Source of the DNA: Glandiceps talaboti
Taxonomy: Eukaryota > Hemichordata > Enteropneusta > Spengelidae
Length of the DNA stretch: 29,000 bases
Assembly: GCF_964340395.1 (NCBI RefSeq)
Contig: NC_135562.1
Coordinates: 1,433,501 to 1,462,500 of the forward strand
Reading direction: 5' to 3'
A model generated the notes under the pieces. That model had not been told where the DNA came from. It worked only from the letters and a program-made list of their open reading frames with translations, and searched no databases. The position numbers and the translations under genes are program-made. Below, piece after piece: positions 19,475-29,000 of this stretch; position 1 is the stretch's first letter; every line of letters starts with the position of its first letter.

Positions 19475-19987
19475 ATGGCGTCAAAAATCGGTTAACGTCT
19501 TTGGCAGGCATGTTCCGATTGTTACAACGACATGATTTATCGGAAGTTTATTAAATTTGGGAACTAGGAAGTGACATCGACAGACGGTAAAATTTTCGAA
19601 ATGTTTGCTGAGTGAAACGGCCAGTTGAAAGTTTATGTTGCCGTACGGTAATTGTGTCCTGTTGCAAACCTTGTTGTGCGGTAGGTGGACCTGTGCGATC
19701 ATAGAAACAAGTGTAATTGTATCCCTTTCATAGACAGTTGGCTAAATACGTCTATATTATTGATATTAATATATCATAGACATTTTATTGTATTCTGATA
19801 AAAATGTTCTGATACATATCCCGGGAAACTAGTGCCTGTGACCTCGACTAAGCTAGATGAGTTTGCCGAAACACATGTGAGAAAAGTCAACTCAGTGTTT
19901 CTTTTTTTATAAAGTATTATTTTGCAAAGTAAGATTTCTAGATTCTTGCAAATATCAAGGATTAGCTTACAGTATACTGAGACTCAC
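19475..19987. other. Intron 1 of LRAT-family gene, first part
   Basis: No gene seen. A 73-codon minus ORF (19481-19702) has no recognisable motif. Confidence 0.4.
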
Positions 19988-20007
19988 CGGTTTGCTTCAA
20001 ATTCCAT
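19988..20007 (-). CDS. LRAT-family protein, proposed coding exon 1
   Basis: ATG GAA TTT GAA GCA AAC CG is followed by the donor GTGAGT. It gives M-E-F-E-A-N and two bases of an Arg codon completed by the G at the start of exon 2. The joined N-terminus MEFEANRKQLKAGDIIEI looks like LRAT-family starts, which have a short leader before the K-x-G-D-[IL]-I-E motif. A TATA box sits about 90 bp upstream. The exon is 6.8 kb away and tiny, so another first exon is possible. Confidence 0.45.
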
Positions 20008-20095
20008 TGCACACACGAAGTTAAGAAAAAAGATTGGATAGTTAAGAGTCTGAGTCGGTGACGTCCAATGTACATGTATTCAGGAGGGCGATTGG

Positions 20096-20103
20096 TATTT
20101 ATA
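20096..20103 (-). promoter_or_regulatory. TATA box of the LRAT-family gene
   Basis: TATAAATA on the minus strand, about 90 bp upstream of the proposed ATG at 20005-20007. It would place transcription start near 20070 with a short 5' leader. Confidence 0.4.
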
Positions 20104-20416
20104 CCCTTTATCTGTCATAATGTTGACACATTGTTTGACATGTACAGGATTAGCAGTCCTCTACATCAGAGGGATGTGATAAAATACAACTATTTAAAAT
20201 CGATGTTCTATTAAAAGCGAGGTATTAACATAATGCACTTTAAGTGGAAGAGAGCCAATCAGACTGCTCCCCTCCCTAAATAAAGTCAGCATCTCGCCCA
20301 TTCAAACTTGTAAAGTTACGTAACGTTTACTAACCTTGATACAAAATCAACAATTACGTGAGATATACATTATAATCATTGTGAGCGACTTTTGGTGAAG
20401 TGAACAGTGAACACTA

Positions 20417-20516
20417 TGAGGTTATTTTATGAGGCCATTTACTTTATGAGGGTCATTTTATGAGGGTCATTTTATGAGGGTCATTTTATGAGGGTCATTT
20501 TATGAGGGTCATTTTA
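20417..20516. repeat. 16-bp tandem repeat
   Basis: Five to six units of TTTTATGAGGGTCATT, the first two degenerate. Confidence 0.92.
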
Positions 20517-20861
20517 AATACGTAGTCTAGCCTGTCTTGAGATAAATTTCCTCTGCCAATTAGAGTTGAGTATTTGCTCCCCCCCCCTAAATTGATGACA
20601 TTCCCTTCCTAAGTGATTTGTGTAGCTTTATATAATCTTCAGTCTTGAATCAGCAGTAGTACTGTATGGTAGTGTTAGTACAGCTCTGGGAATAAAACCA
20701 CGTCGTGTTACATGTTACAGAACTGAGCCACTTGCTTCTGTTCCGGTATAAGTTTTCGCGAATCTACCCCAGGGAGTATACTTAGTAGTTTATCAATACA
20801 CTCCCCCACACGACTTCAACAAGAGATTATATATATGATTACATGCAGAAGTATAAGATCA

Positions 20862-21052
20862 GACCTGCGACCTGCGACCTACGACTTTAGGATATTTCAA
20901 GTTAGAAATGACGTAAATAAACTGTGTTTGGTCAGATTGCAATTTGTATCATTGCAATGATTGAGCGTTTTGTTTACAACCTCGTTTCCAGAAATGACGT
21001 CAGAGTAATCATAACAATGATCATGCAATCGAATGTCGCAGGTCGCAGGTCG
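20862..21052. mobile_element. Possible inverted-repeat element with GACCTGC ends
   Basis: The left arm GACCTGCGACCTGCGACC (20862-20879) is the reverse complement of the right arm within TGTCGCAGGTCGCAGGTCGC (21035-21054). GAAATGACGT occurs twice inside. No target duplication was identified. Confidence 0.4.
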
Positions 21053-21197
21053 CTGTACGTCCTCACCGGTCTTCCATACGATCGAGATGTGTTTTTGTTG
21101 TGTCTGTTCTGTTTAGTAAGAGGATGTGAAAGATGTACACTTTGAACTTGGGGGGGGGGGGGGTCTCCTTCAAAGAGCTGTATTACTTTGGTAATCC

Positions 21198-21264
<67 letters not shown>

Positions 21265-21265
21265 T

Positions 21266-21296
<31 letters not shown>

Positions 21297-21297
21297 C
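21198..21297. repeat. CTGT tetranucleotide microsatellite
   Basis: About 24 CTGT units with one CTTT interruption. Confidence 0.96.
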
Positions 21298-22137
21298 GTT
21301 TACCTTGTACGTTTGCAAAATTGTTCACTTCAATCACCTACCATACATTTAATTATGAGGCAGTCCATAGCCAAATGAATGTGTGTCTGCTGAAATATCT
21401 GTTCATAAGGTAAAGTGTAGACAATATCAATATAGCCAACAGTTGTATAATAACGTATTCACAGTAAAATTGGGGTATTACAATTTTCAAGTACATCTAA
21501 AGCTTTCGATAATGTGTATGATTTCACACTAAATGGCTTCCTACATGTCCTATTTTTTCAACAAAAGAAATTGCTCGCCAAGGGTGGGGGACACTCCCTA
21601 CAACACTCTCCCTCCAATCATGGGGTATACTGCTTCTGCCCAAAATCAAGATTGAAAGACAAAACTCTACTGGCTAATTATCTTCAAGTACAGGTTACGT
21701 ACGTATGGGGCCCCCATAGGTTACAACCCAATGTGAGACCTTATTTGTATGGAATCTCTTACAGACCCTGAAGTTGATCGTTATCTTTTATGGAGAGCAA
21801 AGCCAATGAGTTGTTAGACGCTTCGGAGACTACGTCGTATCGCTCCGCCCTCACCGGTCTTGATCATGAAAGATGGTTGGCCGATGCGCGAGGGCGCCCC
21901 GACACGGCCTTTAGTTTACTTGAACACATGATAAATCCCAGAAATAAGTAAAACGAAATAAAAGTATTAAAAGTATATAGAAAATTCAAAATTATTATTA
22001 AACATAAAGAAAGAAAATAAATTACACGATTGAAACATGTGATAACGAGTTAAAATGAGTTATAATATTTACAAAGAGCTCACATAACAGATTTACAATG
22101 AGTTATATGATTTACAACGCAACTGTTGGTATGCGGT
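21298..22137. other. Intergenic region, no gene seen
   Basis: AT-rich except for a GC- and CpG-rich patch at about 21815-21910. An 85-codon plus ORF (21514-21771) shows no motif. Confidence 0.4.
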
Positions 22138-22307
22138 CTCTCTCCCTCCCTTCCGCCCCTCTCTCGCTCGCTCTCTGTCTGTGTGTCTCTGTCTCTGACT
22201 CTGTCTCTGTCTGTCTCTCCCTCCCTCCTTCTCTCCGGACCCTCCCTGTCTCTGTCTCTCTCTGTCTCTCCCTCCCTCCCTCCCTCCCTCCGGGCCCTCC
22301 CTCTGAC

Positions 22308-22382
<75 letters not shown>

Positions 22383-22429
22383 TTCCCCCTCCCTACCTCC
22401 CTCTCCCTCTCCCTCTCCCTCTCTCGTTA
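22138..22429. repeat. Polypyrimidine tract with CTGT microsatellite
   Basis: About 290 bp of mostly C/T on the plus strand: TCCC and TCTG units, then about 18 CTGT units (22308-22380), then CCCTCT units. The Ser/Leu/Pro ORFs come from the repeat. Confidence 0.93.
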
Positions 22430-22792
22430 GAAATTGGTACCCTAGCTAGAAAGATATAGTGGAGAGCCATTTACGTTCTGCCAATCAACCTACAACTACA
22501 CTACTTGGAAACCGAAACATAACATCAAGCATCCCTAGAACGTAACAATATAACTCTAAAGAATTTGTTACTTGATTGTTCTATTCAGCGGGTCTTTCAA
22601 TGGCAAATATTCTCATATTTCAAATATGTGATTTTTTCGTGACGTCAGGAAGAAAAACATATTTCAAATTCTTCCAGATCACAAATCGGCAATTCCAATG
22701 TAAGTATAGTTGTCTTTGGCTGATAAATATACATTATAATTAGTCATAGTAAACAAAATAAATCTACATATCAATCACTATTTGTACCATTC

Positions 22793-22900
22793 TGATCATC
22801 GTCGCAAACCACAACCGTTTTACGGCACCGTTCTTAACGAGTCGACCCCTGTTAATTTCCAAGAAATAACAGCTATGGTTTGCGAGAATGCATTCTGATT
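22793..22900. mobile_element. Possible short inverted-repeat element, second copy
   Basis: GATCATCGTCGCAAACC at the left and (reverse complement) GCATTCTCGCAAACCATAGC at the right. Similar to 2328-2435 in arm sequence and size. Confidence 0.4.
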
Positions 22901-23002
22901 ATTTCTATATACTACAGCAACTTTCATTATTCACTTACCCTTCCATACTGCCGTTACTTATAACATCCTTGGATTAAGTCTATAATGCTCTACTACTATT
23001 GC

Positions 23003-23057
23003 ATTGCATTGAGCACTGTTCTCTCCAGTGAGACACTTATATGAGTGTATGTGTGTG

Positions 23058-23131
<74 letters not shown>
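23003..23131. repeat. AT microsatellite with the same 58-bp leader
   Basis: The leader GCATTGAGCACTGTTCTCTC through GAGTGTATGTGTGTGTAT is followed by about 36 AT units. The leader is nearly identical to 12003-12060. Confidence 0.9.
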
Positions 23132-23134
<3 letters not shown>

Positions 23135-23167
23135 GTAGCAAGCTACTGAGGAGTTGCTTCACACTGT

Positions 23168-23199
23168 GTTAGACGCTGTTGCGATCATCAGCGTCTAAC
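23168..23199. repeat. Perfect 11-bp hairpin
   Basis: GTTAGACGCTG and CAGCGTCTAAC are separated by a 10-base loop. No following T run and no known RNA context. Confidence 0.75.
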
Positions 23200-23596
23200 G
23201 GTATAGTTCAATGAAGTTCCAAATAATATTTCAAAGACATTTAAAAGTTCGAAAATTCTATCTGTTAACACACACCAAACATTCTATAATTCCATTTCAC
23301 ATGATATGGTTGCCACACTCTAAGATGGCGAAATGTATCTATTTCCATGCTAGCATTTTTGATTCCAAACATTTTACTTAATAAATTCTATTTGTCAGCA
23401 TCTATTTGTCAGGGATTCAGTTTACACCTGTGATTGATAGTTGTGGTTGTTAGTCATGAAGTAAACACAAAATTGGGCAAAGTATTTGTAAGCAGAGTCT
23501 TTGTTGTAATCATTTTTGGCAATCTTGTGTATTAGAGAGATTAAGCAGAGCTTACGAGAACGAGAAGACAACGGCAAACGGCATCTCGTCTGCATC

Positions 23597-23643
23597 TCCC
23601 CCACCACCACCACCACCACCACCACCACCACCACCACCACCAC
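23597..23643. repeat. CAC trinucleotide microsatellite
   Basis: About 15 CAC units. Confidence 0.96.
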
Positions 23644-23649
23644 CCACAT

Positions 23650-24228
23650 CCTCCGTAATTTCCTCTCGTTCCCTTATGACGGGACAAGTTGTTGTGCTAT
23701 CCATGCAAACCCATTGTACATGTGTTTGTATTACTGCCACTGCCAAACTAGTGAACGAGAACCTCAGCGATATGTAGTACATGTTTGTGAAGTAGAACGT
23801 GAAGAAAAGCTATACAAAAACAACGCTTTGCTAATAAATGAATATCATAATGAAATTTAGTAACCACTTCCATTTCATTAGAAGCCAACATTGATTAGCA
23901 CTTAGCATGGGAGAGGGCTTTTGTGATGACGTCATGCTACTCTTCCTACATACACTGTTTGGTTACTATAAAGCCAGATGCAATTTATGTGCTTGGAACA
24001 GATTTCCATTGTGTCTCAGTTGACCCTAACGTCCAATTGTCTGACTGTTCCTTAAGTGTTTAAGAAGTGCCATTTATATAATTCTACCTGAGAAAAAAAT
24101 GTTGGGAGTTGAAAAACCATGTGTGACACTCTATACTCAACAGCTGCATTGTTGGATTTTGTAGTCACATGTCGTGTTGTATAGGTATACCCAGGTACAT
24201 ATCTTGAGTTCAGTACAAAAAGGAAGCA
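23650..24228. other. Intergenic region, no gene seen
   Basis: No exon with splice support, no RNA gene and no repeat recognised. Confidence 0.35.
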
Positions 24229-24530
24229 TCATGGTGAAATTGTCAAGAAGGAAGTAGAAGTAGATCGATCAATATACAGACATTTACGACTCTCGACTTC
24301 AGAAACCAAATGTGTTAGAGGCTGGTCAGTTTCTCCGCTGGAGGGTAGTGGTGGAGTATTGATTATCGAATCTGGCCTTTTATCAAATGTTGTTTTAATT
24401 CTTCTTGAGATTTGCTATAAGGCTTATAAATAATGTAAGATTAATAGCGAAATTGTCAAGAAGGAAGTAAAACTGGAGAAAAGTATAGACATTTATGACT
24501 CATGACTTCAGAAACTAAGTGTTTTATTTA
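24229..24530. repeat. Direct duplication of about 80 bp, spaced about 215 bp
   Basis: GAAATTGTCAAGAAGGAAGT followed by a variable stretch, then CAGACATTTACGACT and GACTTCAGAAAC (24236-24310), recurs at 24449-24520 with substitutions. Confidence 0.8.
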
Positions 24531-24560
24531 TTCGCATAGGAATATGGCATATTGATTATT

Positions 24561-24685
24561 GCAAACATTTGTTCTAAGTATTAATTCGTGACAGTGGAGA
24601 TTTCGCGGTGACCTCGCGGTGACCTCGCGTTACATCTAAACTTTGCGAATATTATAAAGTTGTATTTTATCATCGGTAACACTAG
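24561..24685 (-). repeat. Paralogous segment copy 2, inverted piece with empty-site footprint
   Basis: Read on the minus strand this matches 14956-15021 joined to 16234-16290, that is, copy 1 without the TIR element. At the insertion point it has GGTCACCG-CGA-GGTCACCG, two copies of the target sequence with 3 bp between them. Confidence 0.8.
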
Positions 24686-25209
24686 TAATTTATTTGGTTA
24701 AGACGTGTGTTTGGCGTTAAACATCATTCCTACATCATATGCAAGGGCAACAACAAGGGGCATCATATAAGTCTAGATCTGTTCACATGTCATTTCATTT
24801 AAAATGATGTCACTGCTTGACACAGGAAAACGATCGCCATCGGCAACTTTCCAATTGTACCTACAAACATACACACATGCTCATCCACACTCTCGCACGC
24901 CATCATGATATGTGCACACACAGCTGAAACAATTATTATGATAACGCATGATGTTCCTAAATAAAATATTTTCCATTTTGAAAAAACAAACATTTGTTCC
25001 CCAAGTTTTTAGCATAATACCGGATACAAGTCAAGTACACAATTTATTGAAGCTCAAACGATTGTAGCTTATTATAAAGGTGTTGTTGAGTCAAATTTGC
25101 TTGGCAAATGAGTCCTTTAATATTCATGAAGAAGTAACATTAAGTCCTTTAAGTTGATCAAATCATGTTGAAATTACTTTTATTACACTCTAACTTACAT
25201 TATTTTATA

Positions 25210-25748
25210 GCATTTCGCGAATAGTATTCTTCTGAGATGACAACACTGAAAGTTATTAAAGGATTGTCGATGTCAAATAATGATTAATTATAGACAGTTG
25301 GAAGAACAATGACGTGATCACATTATGTGAATACTTTTCATATTTGTCTATATTATTTGCATTAGATTAAGGCAACAACACTTTTTGGTTTATTCATTTA
25401 TAGTGTTGATGATTTTATCATCCTATCATTTGAGTATTGTATAAATTATGTTTATAAGAAATTAAGATTCACTTGAGAAGAGAGTGGGGCTGAGGCAAGG
25501 AGCGTCCATCTGCTCCCTTGCTGGCTACTTCTAAAAGGATCCTAGTTAACTATGAACATTGTGTGTAGTCTCCTTGTGTTGTCTGAGCTGATTCCTAAAG
25601 TCCAAGCGATCTCGGTAGAGAAGTTGAGATGAGTACAAGTTCAGTATGAGAGTGATTCAAGTGCAGTTACATGATCCACCAGCTGTGTGCGGAGATCAGA
25701 GAATAACACTGAAGGAAAGTATAACGTTAACAAGTAGAGGTCAAGCCC
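25210..25748 (+). repeat. Paralogous segment copy 2, direct piece
   Basis: Matches 16285-16774 in the same orientation with substitutions and small gaps, from GCATTTCGCGAATAG to AACGTTAAC..GTAGAGGTCA. Confidence 0.85.
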
Positions 25749-26311
25749 GCATTCTTAATGTTACACTGGTGAACGACACAAGCCTTTTTGTTACACTAGT
25801 AAACACACTCAACTCTAAGAAATACTTTAATAATGGTTCAATACCCAATAAAATGAACATACTCTTACTAATATAATGATACCTATGTTGAATAGATTGC
25901 CTATAATTACGTGTTCTTATGTAGTAGAATGTCATCTAATTATATTGCTGATAATTATGAATAACGTTTACTCGTTATTCCCAAGACTGCACGTATAAAT
26001 ATGAATGAAAATTGGTGATGCTCATAGTACATGAAGTATGAAAAGATGCTCATAGTACATGTCGTTTGAATGGCATTATAGGACGACATCACATCTCATG
26101 CCTCATTCACATAATGTCCTGATCTTCTTTTAACGACACATGGCCCAATGGTAGCTTAAATATATATTATACATATTGCAATCAGGAGCGAGTATACCTT
26201 TGTTAGCAGGATCATTCTTGAAGTGTAAGTAAGATCACTATAACAACAGTCTCAAAGTTTGAAAAAATGACTGTAATCGCAAAGGTTAAATTTATATGTG
26301 CACGCACTGAT
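25749..26311. other. Intergenic region, no gene seen
   Basis: AT-rich. AGATGCTCATAGTACATG occurs twice (about 26017 and 26043). No gene or exon is supported. Confidence 0.4.
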
Positions 26312-26542
26312 TTATCTGAATGTCTTCGGGTCTGGTTGTGAAGAGTAACATGTACCTGGCTTGGTCACAGTGTATGTGAAGGTATGCACCAGTTCGCCGG
26401 TATATGGAAGCGCCAAAACGTTCAGGGGAATGGCACACTCAACCAGGTTTTTCTTGGTGGATTTAGTTGATTTAACAAGCATGTGTATTACGCAAAACCT
26501 GCTGCTTTTACTCACGACAAGTTTACCTTTACTTTGAGGCAT
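26312..26542 (-). other. Small ORF, 76 codons, downstream of the Roc-COR gene
   Basis: ATG-started ORF that begins 26 bp after the stop of the Roc-COR reading frame on the same strand. The product is mixed in composition with no membrane segment and no motif I recognise. It may simply be 3' UTR. Possible donor AAGCCAG|GTACAT inside. Not supported beyond being open. Confidence 0.2.
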
Positions 26543-26568
26543 TGATATCTGTGTTATCTATATAGCCT

Positions 26569-29000
26569 TTAGTCCTGTTTTTCTTTGCATGGCTGGGTGG
26601 TAGCCATGGTGTTGTACACAATCTTGGGGATGTATTCAATCTCTAACTTTCTAGACATACAGAGACAAGACAAGGAGTCTTCTTGTATTAACTCTTGATC
26701 ACTCGCAGCAAGCTTGATGATATGCAGTCTCTTTCCATACATGTCACCATTATGCTGTAAAGGATATTGCACTCCAAATGTGTATTTAAGGTACTGGAAA
26801 TCACGATTTCTGATTGCGTTGATCTGAGTAATCAACCACGTCAGAAATTCTCTCGAGTTGCTTCCTGGTGCTCTTTGGACTGTAACTTTTATCAGATTTT
26901 GATTTGGTGGGTTACTCTTGATTTCTAGTTTAAATGTGATGTCATCATGGAATGAGAAGAATCCTGTATCTGAAAATACATCTGTTTGGACGGAAAGGTC
27001 GACCACCTTAGACGAGTTAATACATCTGGCTAAGAGGCGTGGAAATACAATGCTTGGTAACAAATCTTCGAAATCAAAATAGAAAGTGTCGTCGTCAGTA
27101 TTAGATACCCACCAATGGAAATGCTTTGTACTGTGATCTGGCAACAGGTATGGGACGATATAGATAGGCACATTATCATAAGGTGGCCCAGGAACTGGAC
27201 AAATTAGATCAAAGGCCATTAACAGCGAGGCAAGCTGCTTTGAGGACAATCCCATCAAGGAGGCAAGATTCTTCATAAGACGACTATCGACACACCCCTT
27301 TTCCTCCAAAATACACCATGATGATTTCATATCAACCGGTATTTCTGACAGAACTGGGACTTGCAAGAAATTCTTCATCACATCTATAAGAAACTGTGGA
27401 TCAAAAATGACAATCTTTCCCAAGTCATCATCGTCTGACCGATAGATTATTTCTCCTGCGTTATGGAAAAAAATTAGCATAGCCTTAACACAATGTTCAT
27501 CCCAGTCTTTATGTTTACTTAAAACAAGTTCTAGCACGTCTTTATATCGACAAAAGACCTTACCGAGTCCATGTTTTTGCCCTTCTTTCCGCTTTTGTTG
27601 AATGGTTTCGTAAAATTGAAGGAAATTTAACGGAATTTCTTCTTGTACATTTTCACTCTCGTGGGCAAATTTCAATATGTGGTTTCGATGATTTTCGGCA
27701 TCTGAATCAAGTGGCTTAGAATTTTCAATAGGAAACAGATGAGATTGCGTGGAACCATTCACAACCACACGGTCGTAAAATTTCCTTACTTTTTTAATTT
27801 CTTTATCAAGATACTTGGACATTTTTACCACATCACTTTTCTCGATGCTGTCTCTGTGCGTGCCAACCAGGAAGACAACGGAATCTTTATGCTTTGAATG
27901 AACGAAGATTGACTGCAACCAGAATACAATTCTCTGTAACTGAGCTTTTCGATCCACGATAGCATCTTTCATGTTGAAAACAAGGAGGTATATCGCATGT
28001 TTGGCAAGGAATATGTGATGGGTGAAGTAATAGAGTTTCTCCCCAGCAAAATCCCAAAGACTCAGTGTCATTGGAAGATTTGTTGCACCTTTAGCATGCT
28101 CTATCATAGCATCTCTGACACGTACAATTGGAATATTTTGCTTTACTTGTACATGTCTTACCTGAAGGAAAATATATAGGTCTATGAGAGGATGACTTAA
28201 TGCAGAAAACAAATAAATGAAGAGAGACAACACAGACAGCTGAGGACACCATATTTTCCAGCCCATGCAATATGCAGCAAAACAGCCTATACATATCCCA
28301 ACAGTCCTGTTCACCCAATAATTGAAGGGGTAAGTGATGTCCAACTGTCTGCCAATGAATATGCCATTTAGAGACCCAATGCCGAAGAGAACACCATAAA
28401 GGAATGTAATTACAAATGGGAATGTACCATTCAATGTTTGCAATATGAATCCAAACACAACCATGCAACACACGGCTCCTATCAAAGAAGAACGTTTTGT
28501 GGTGACTATATATTGTTGAACAACAATGCTGAGAAAATATCCACAGCGTGCAAGAAATGTGTCGACAACCCAATGCCAATCAAACCCATCGATATTGAAA
28601 GCAGAAGGCCACTCAAGGCCTGAAGGGATTTGTAGAATGTCAGGAGATAGAAACAAACAAAGCACAAATGCTATACCATGACGGAAACCCATACTCATAG
28701 AAACACCCATTGCAAACGAAAGGACCAGTATCACAACACAAAACATTACTGAGCTTACGAATGTACTTCTCAGTGACAGAGTTTCAAGGTTTGCCATCAG
28801 AAATCCTAACTGTAGTTGGGGCCGAAAGTAGACATCAAAAGCTATTGACATAGCAACGCCAGTACCATATCTATACGAAAACAGAAGCTCCCCGGTCCAC
28901 AGCAGAAATGGCAGGTTTATGATCCACTCAAGGAATACGAAAGGAATTACAAACCCTTGGTATGGCTGGATGATTGTAAACACAGTTACTATCGGGAACA
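26569..29000 (-). CDS. Multi-pass membrane protein with P-loop-less Roc and COR domains, 5' end outside
   Basis: The open frame runs from the window edge to TAA at 26569; no ATG marks a start and the frame stays open to 29000, so the 5' end is missing. Numbering from the codon at 28983: residues 1-274 have about eight hydrophobic segments (for example around 60-85, 150-200 and 235-270). A Roc (Ras of complex proteins) GTPase core follows, with the switch motif WDFAGEKLYYFTHHIFL (DxxG at 311-314), strand IYLLVFNM, and the G4 motif VGTHRD (375-378). From about 450 the COR region runs through HNAGEIIYR and KIVIFDPQFLIDVM to a conserved-looking C-terminal part with YIVPYLLP and GFFSFHDD. Roc-COR proteins (MFHAS1, LRRK and many invertebrate LRR proteins) normally carry a GxxxxGK[ST] loop about 40-60 residues before DxxG. 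Here only 36 residues separate the last membrane segment from DxxG and none fits a P-loop, so this looks like a pseudo-GTPase. No LRR or kinase is visible. Confidence 0.8.
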   Translation of the reverse strand, partial: FPIVTVFTIIQPYQGFVIPFVFLEWIINLPFLLWTGELLFSYRYGTGVAMSIAFDVYFRPQLQLGFLMANLETLSLRSTFVSSVMFCVVILVLSFAMGVSMSMGFRHGIAFVLCLFLSPDILQIPSGLEWPSAFNIDGFDWHWVVDTFLARCGYFLSIVVQQYIVTTKRSSLIGAVCCMVVFGFILQTLNGTFPFVITFLYGVLFGIGSLNGIFIGRQLDITYPFNYWVNRTVGICIGCFAAYCMGWKIWCPQLSVLSLFIYLFSALSHPLIDLYIFLQVRHVQVKQNIPIVRVRDAMIEHAKGATNLPMTLSLWDFAGEKLYYFTHHIFLAKHAIYLLVFNMKDAIVDRKAQLQRIVFWLQSIFVHSKHKDSVVFLVGTHRDSIEKSDVVKMSKYLDKEIKKVRKFYDRVVVNGSTQSHLFPIENSKPLDSDAENHRNHILKFAHESENVQEEIPLNFLQFYETIQQKRKEGQKHGLGKVFCRYKDVLELVLSKHKDWDEHCVKAMLIFFHNAGEIIYRSDDDDLGKIVIFDPQFLIDVMKNFLQVPVLSEIPVDMKSSWCILEEKGCVDSRLMKNLASLMGLSSKQLASLLMAFDLICPVPGPPYDNVPIYIVPYLLPDHSTKHFHWWVSNTDDDTFYFDFEDLLPSIVFPRLLARCINSSKVVDLSVQTDVFSDTGFFSFHDDITFKLEIKSNPPNQNLIKVTVQRAPGSNSREFLTWLITQINAIRNRDFQYLKYTFGVQYPLQHNGDMYGKRLHIIKLAASDQELIQEDSLSCLCMSRKLEIEYIPKIVYNTMATTQPCKEKQD

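Larger units (their letters stand above)
20104..21170. other. Intergenic region, no gene seen
   Basis: Holds the 16-bp tandem repeat, a C run at 20580, a possible inverted-repeat element (20862-21052) and a 14-bp G run at about 21150. Confidence 0.4.

Noticed and set aside
28091-28579. 162-codon minus ORF in another frame
   Set aside because: It is a shadow of the membrane part of the Roc-COR frame.

Overview
This window is animal nuclear DNA, most likely from a marine invertebrate. Coding sequence is split into short exons with GT/AG junctions, the long introns are rich in microsatellites and minisatellites, and there are non-LTR retrotransposon fragments and several small inverted-repeat transposons. 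I see no bacterial-style operons. The species cannot be fixed from the sequence.

Three protein genes can be supported, all on the minus strand. (1) Positions 1-8572 hold the 5' part of a lysine-rich gene. Five exons (13, 87, 64, 49 and 251 nt) chain in compatible phases and encode 154 residues before the gene leaves the left edge; the layout suggests TMEM237, a ciliary transition-zone protein, but this is tentative. (2) Positions 10700-20007 hold a complete four-exon gene for a roughly 210-residue LRAT/HRASLS-type (NlpC/P60-like) acyltransferase or phospholipase with His, His, Cys catalytic residues and two C-terminal hydrophobic segments. Its 6.8-kb first intron is full of transposons. (3) Positions 26569-29000 hold the 3' part of a gene for a protein with about eight membrane segments, a Roc-like domain with no visible P-loop, and a COR domain; it runs off the right edge.

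Layout: 1-1101 is a 44-bp minisatellite; 1102-8572 is gene 1, whose third intron carries about 47 copies of a 51-bp minisatellite; 8573-10699 is intergenic with a GACA/GATA microsatellite; 10700-20007 is gene 2 with microsatellites, a Mutator-like MITE, a TIR transposon carrying a LINE fragment, and a second LINE that is internally inverted next to a foldback element; 20008-26311 is intergenic with microsatellites and a paralogous copy of the transposon-bearing unit; 26312-29000 is gene 3.

The most striking observation is that several tandem arrays in gene 1 are built from splice junctions. The 44-bp array repeats the end of exon 5 plus its donor, a 47-bp array repeats the donor of exon 4, and the acceptor of exon 5 is copied three more times in its upstream intron. 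A similar array abuts the last acceptor of gene 2. A second notable pattern is a pair of paralogous segments (about 14956-16774 and 24561-25748). One carries a 1.2-kb TIR element with 9-bp target duplications. The other has two copies of the target sequence separated by 3 bp, as expected of an excision footprint.
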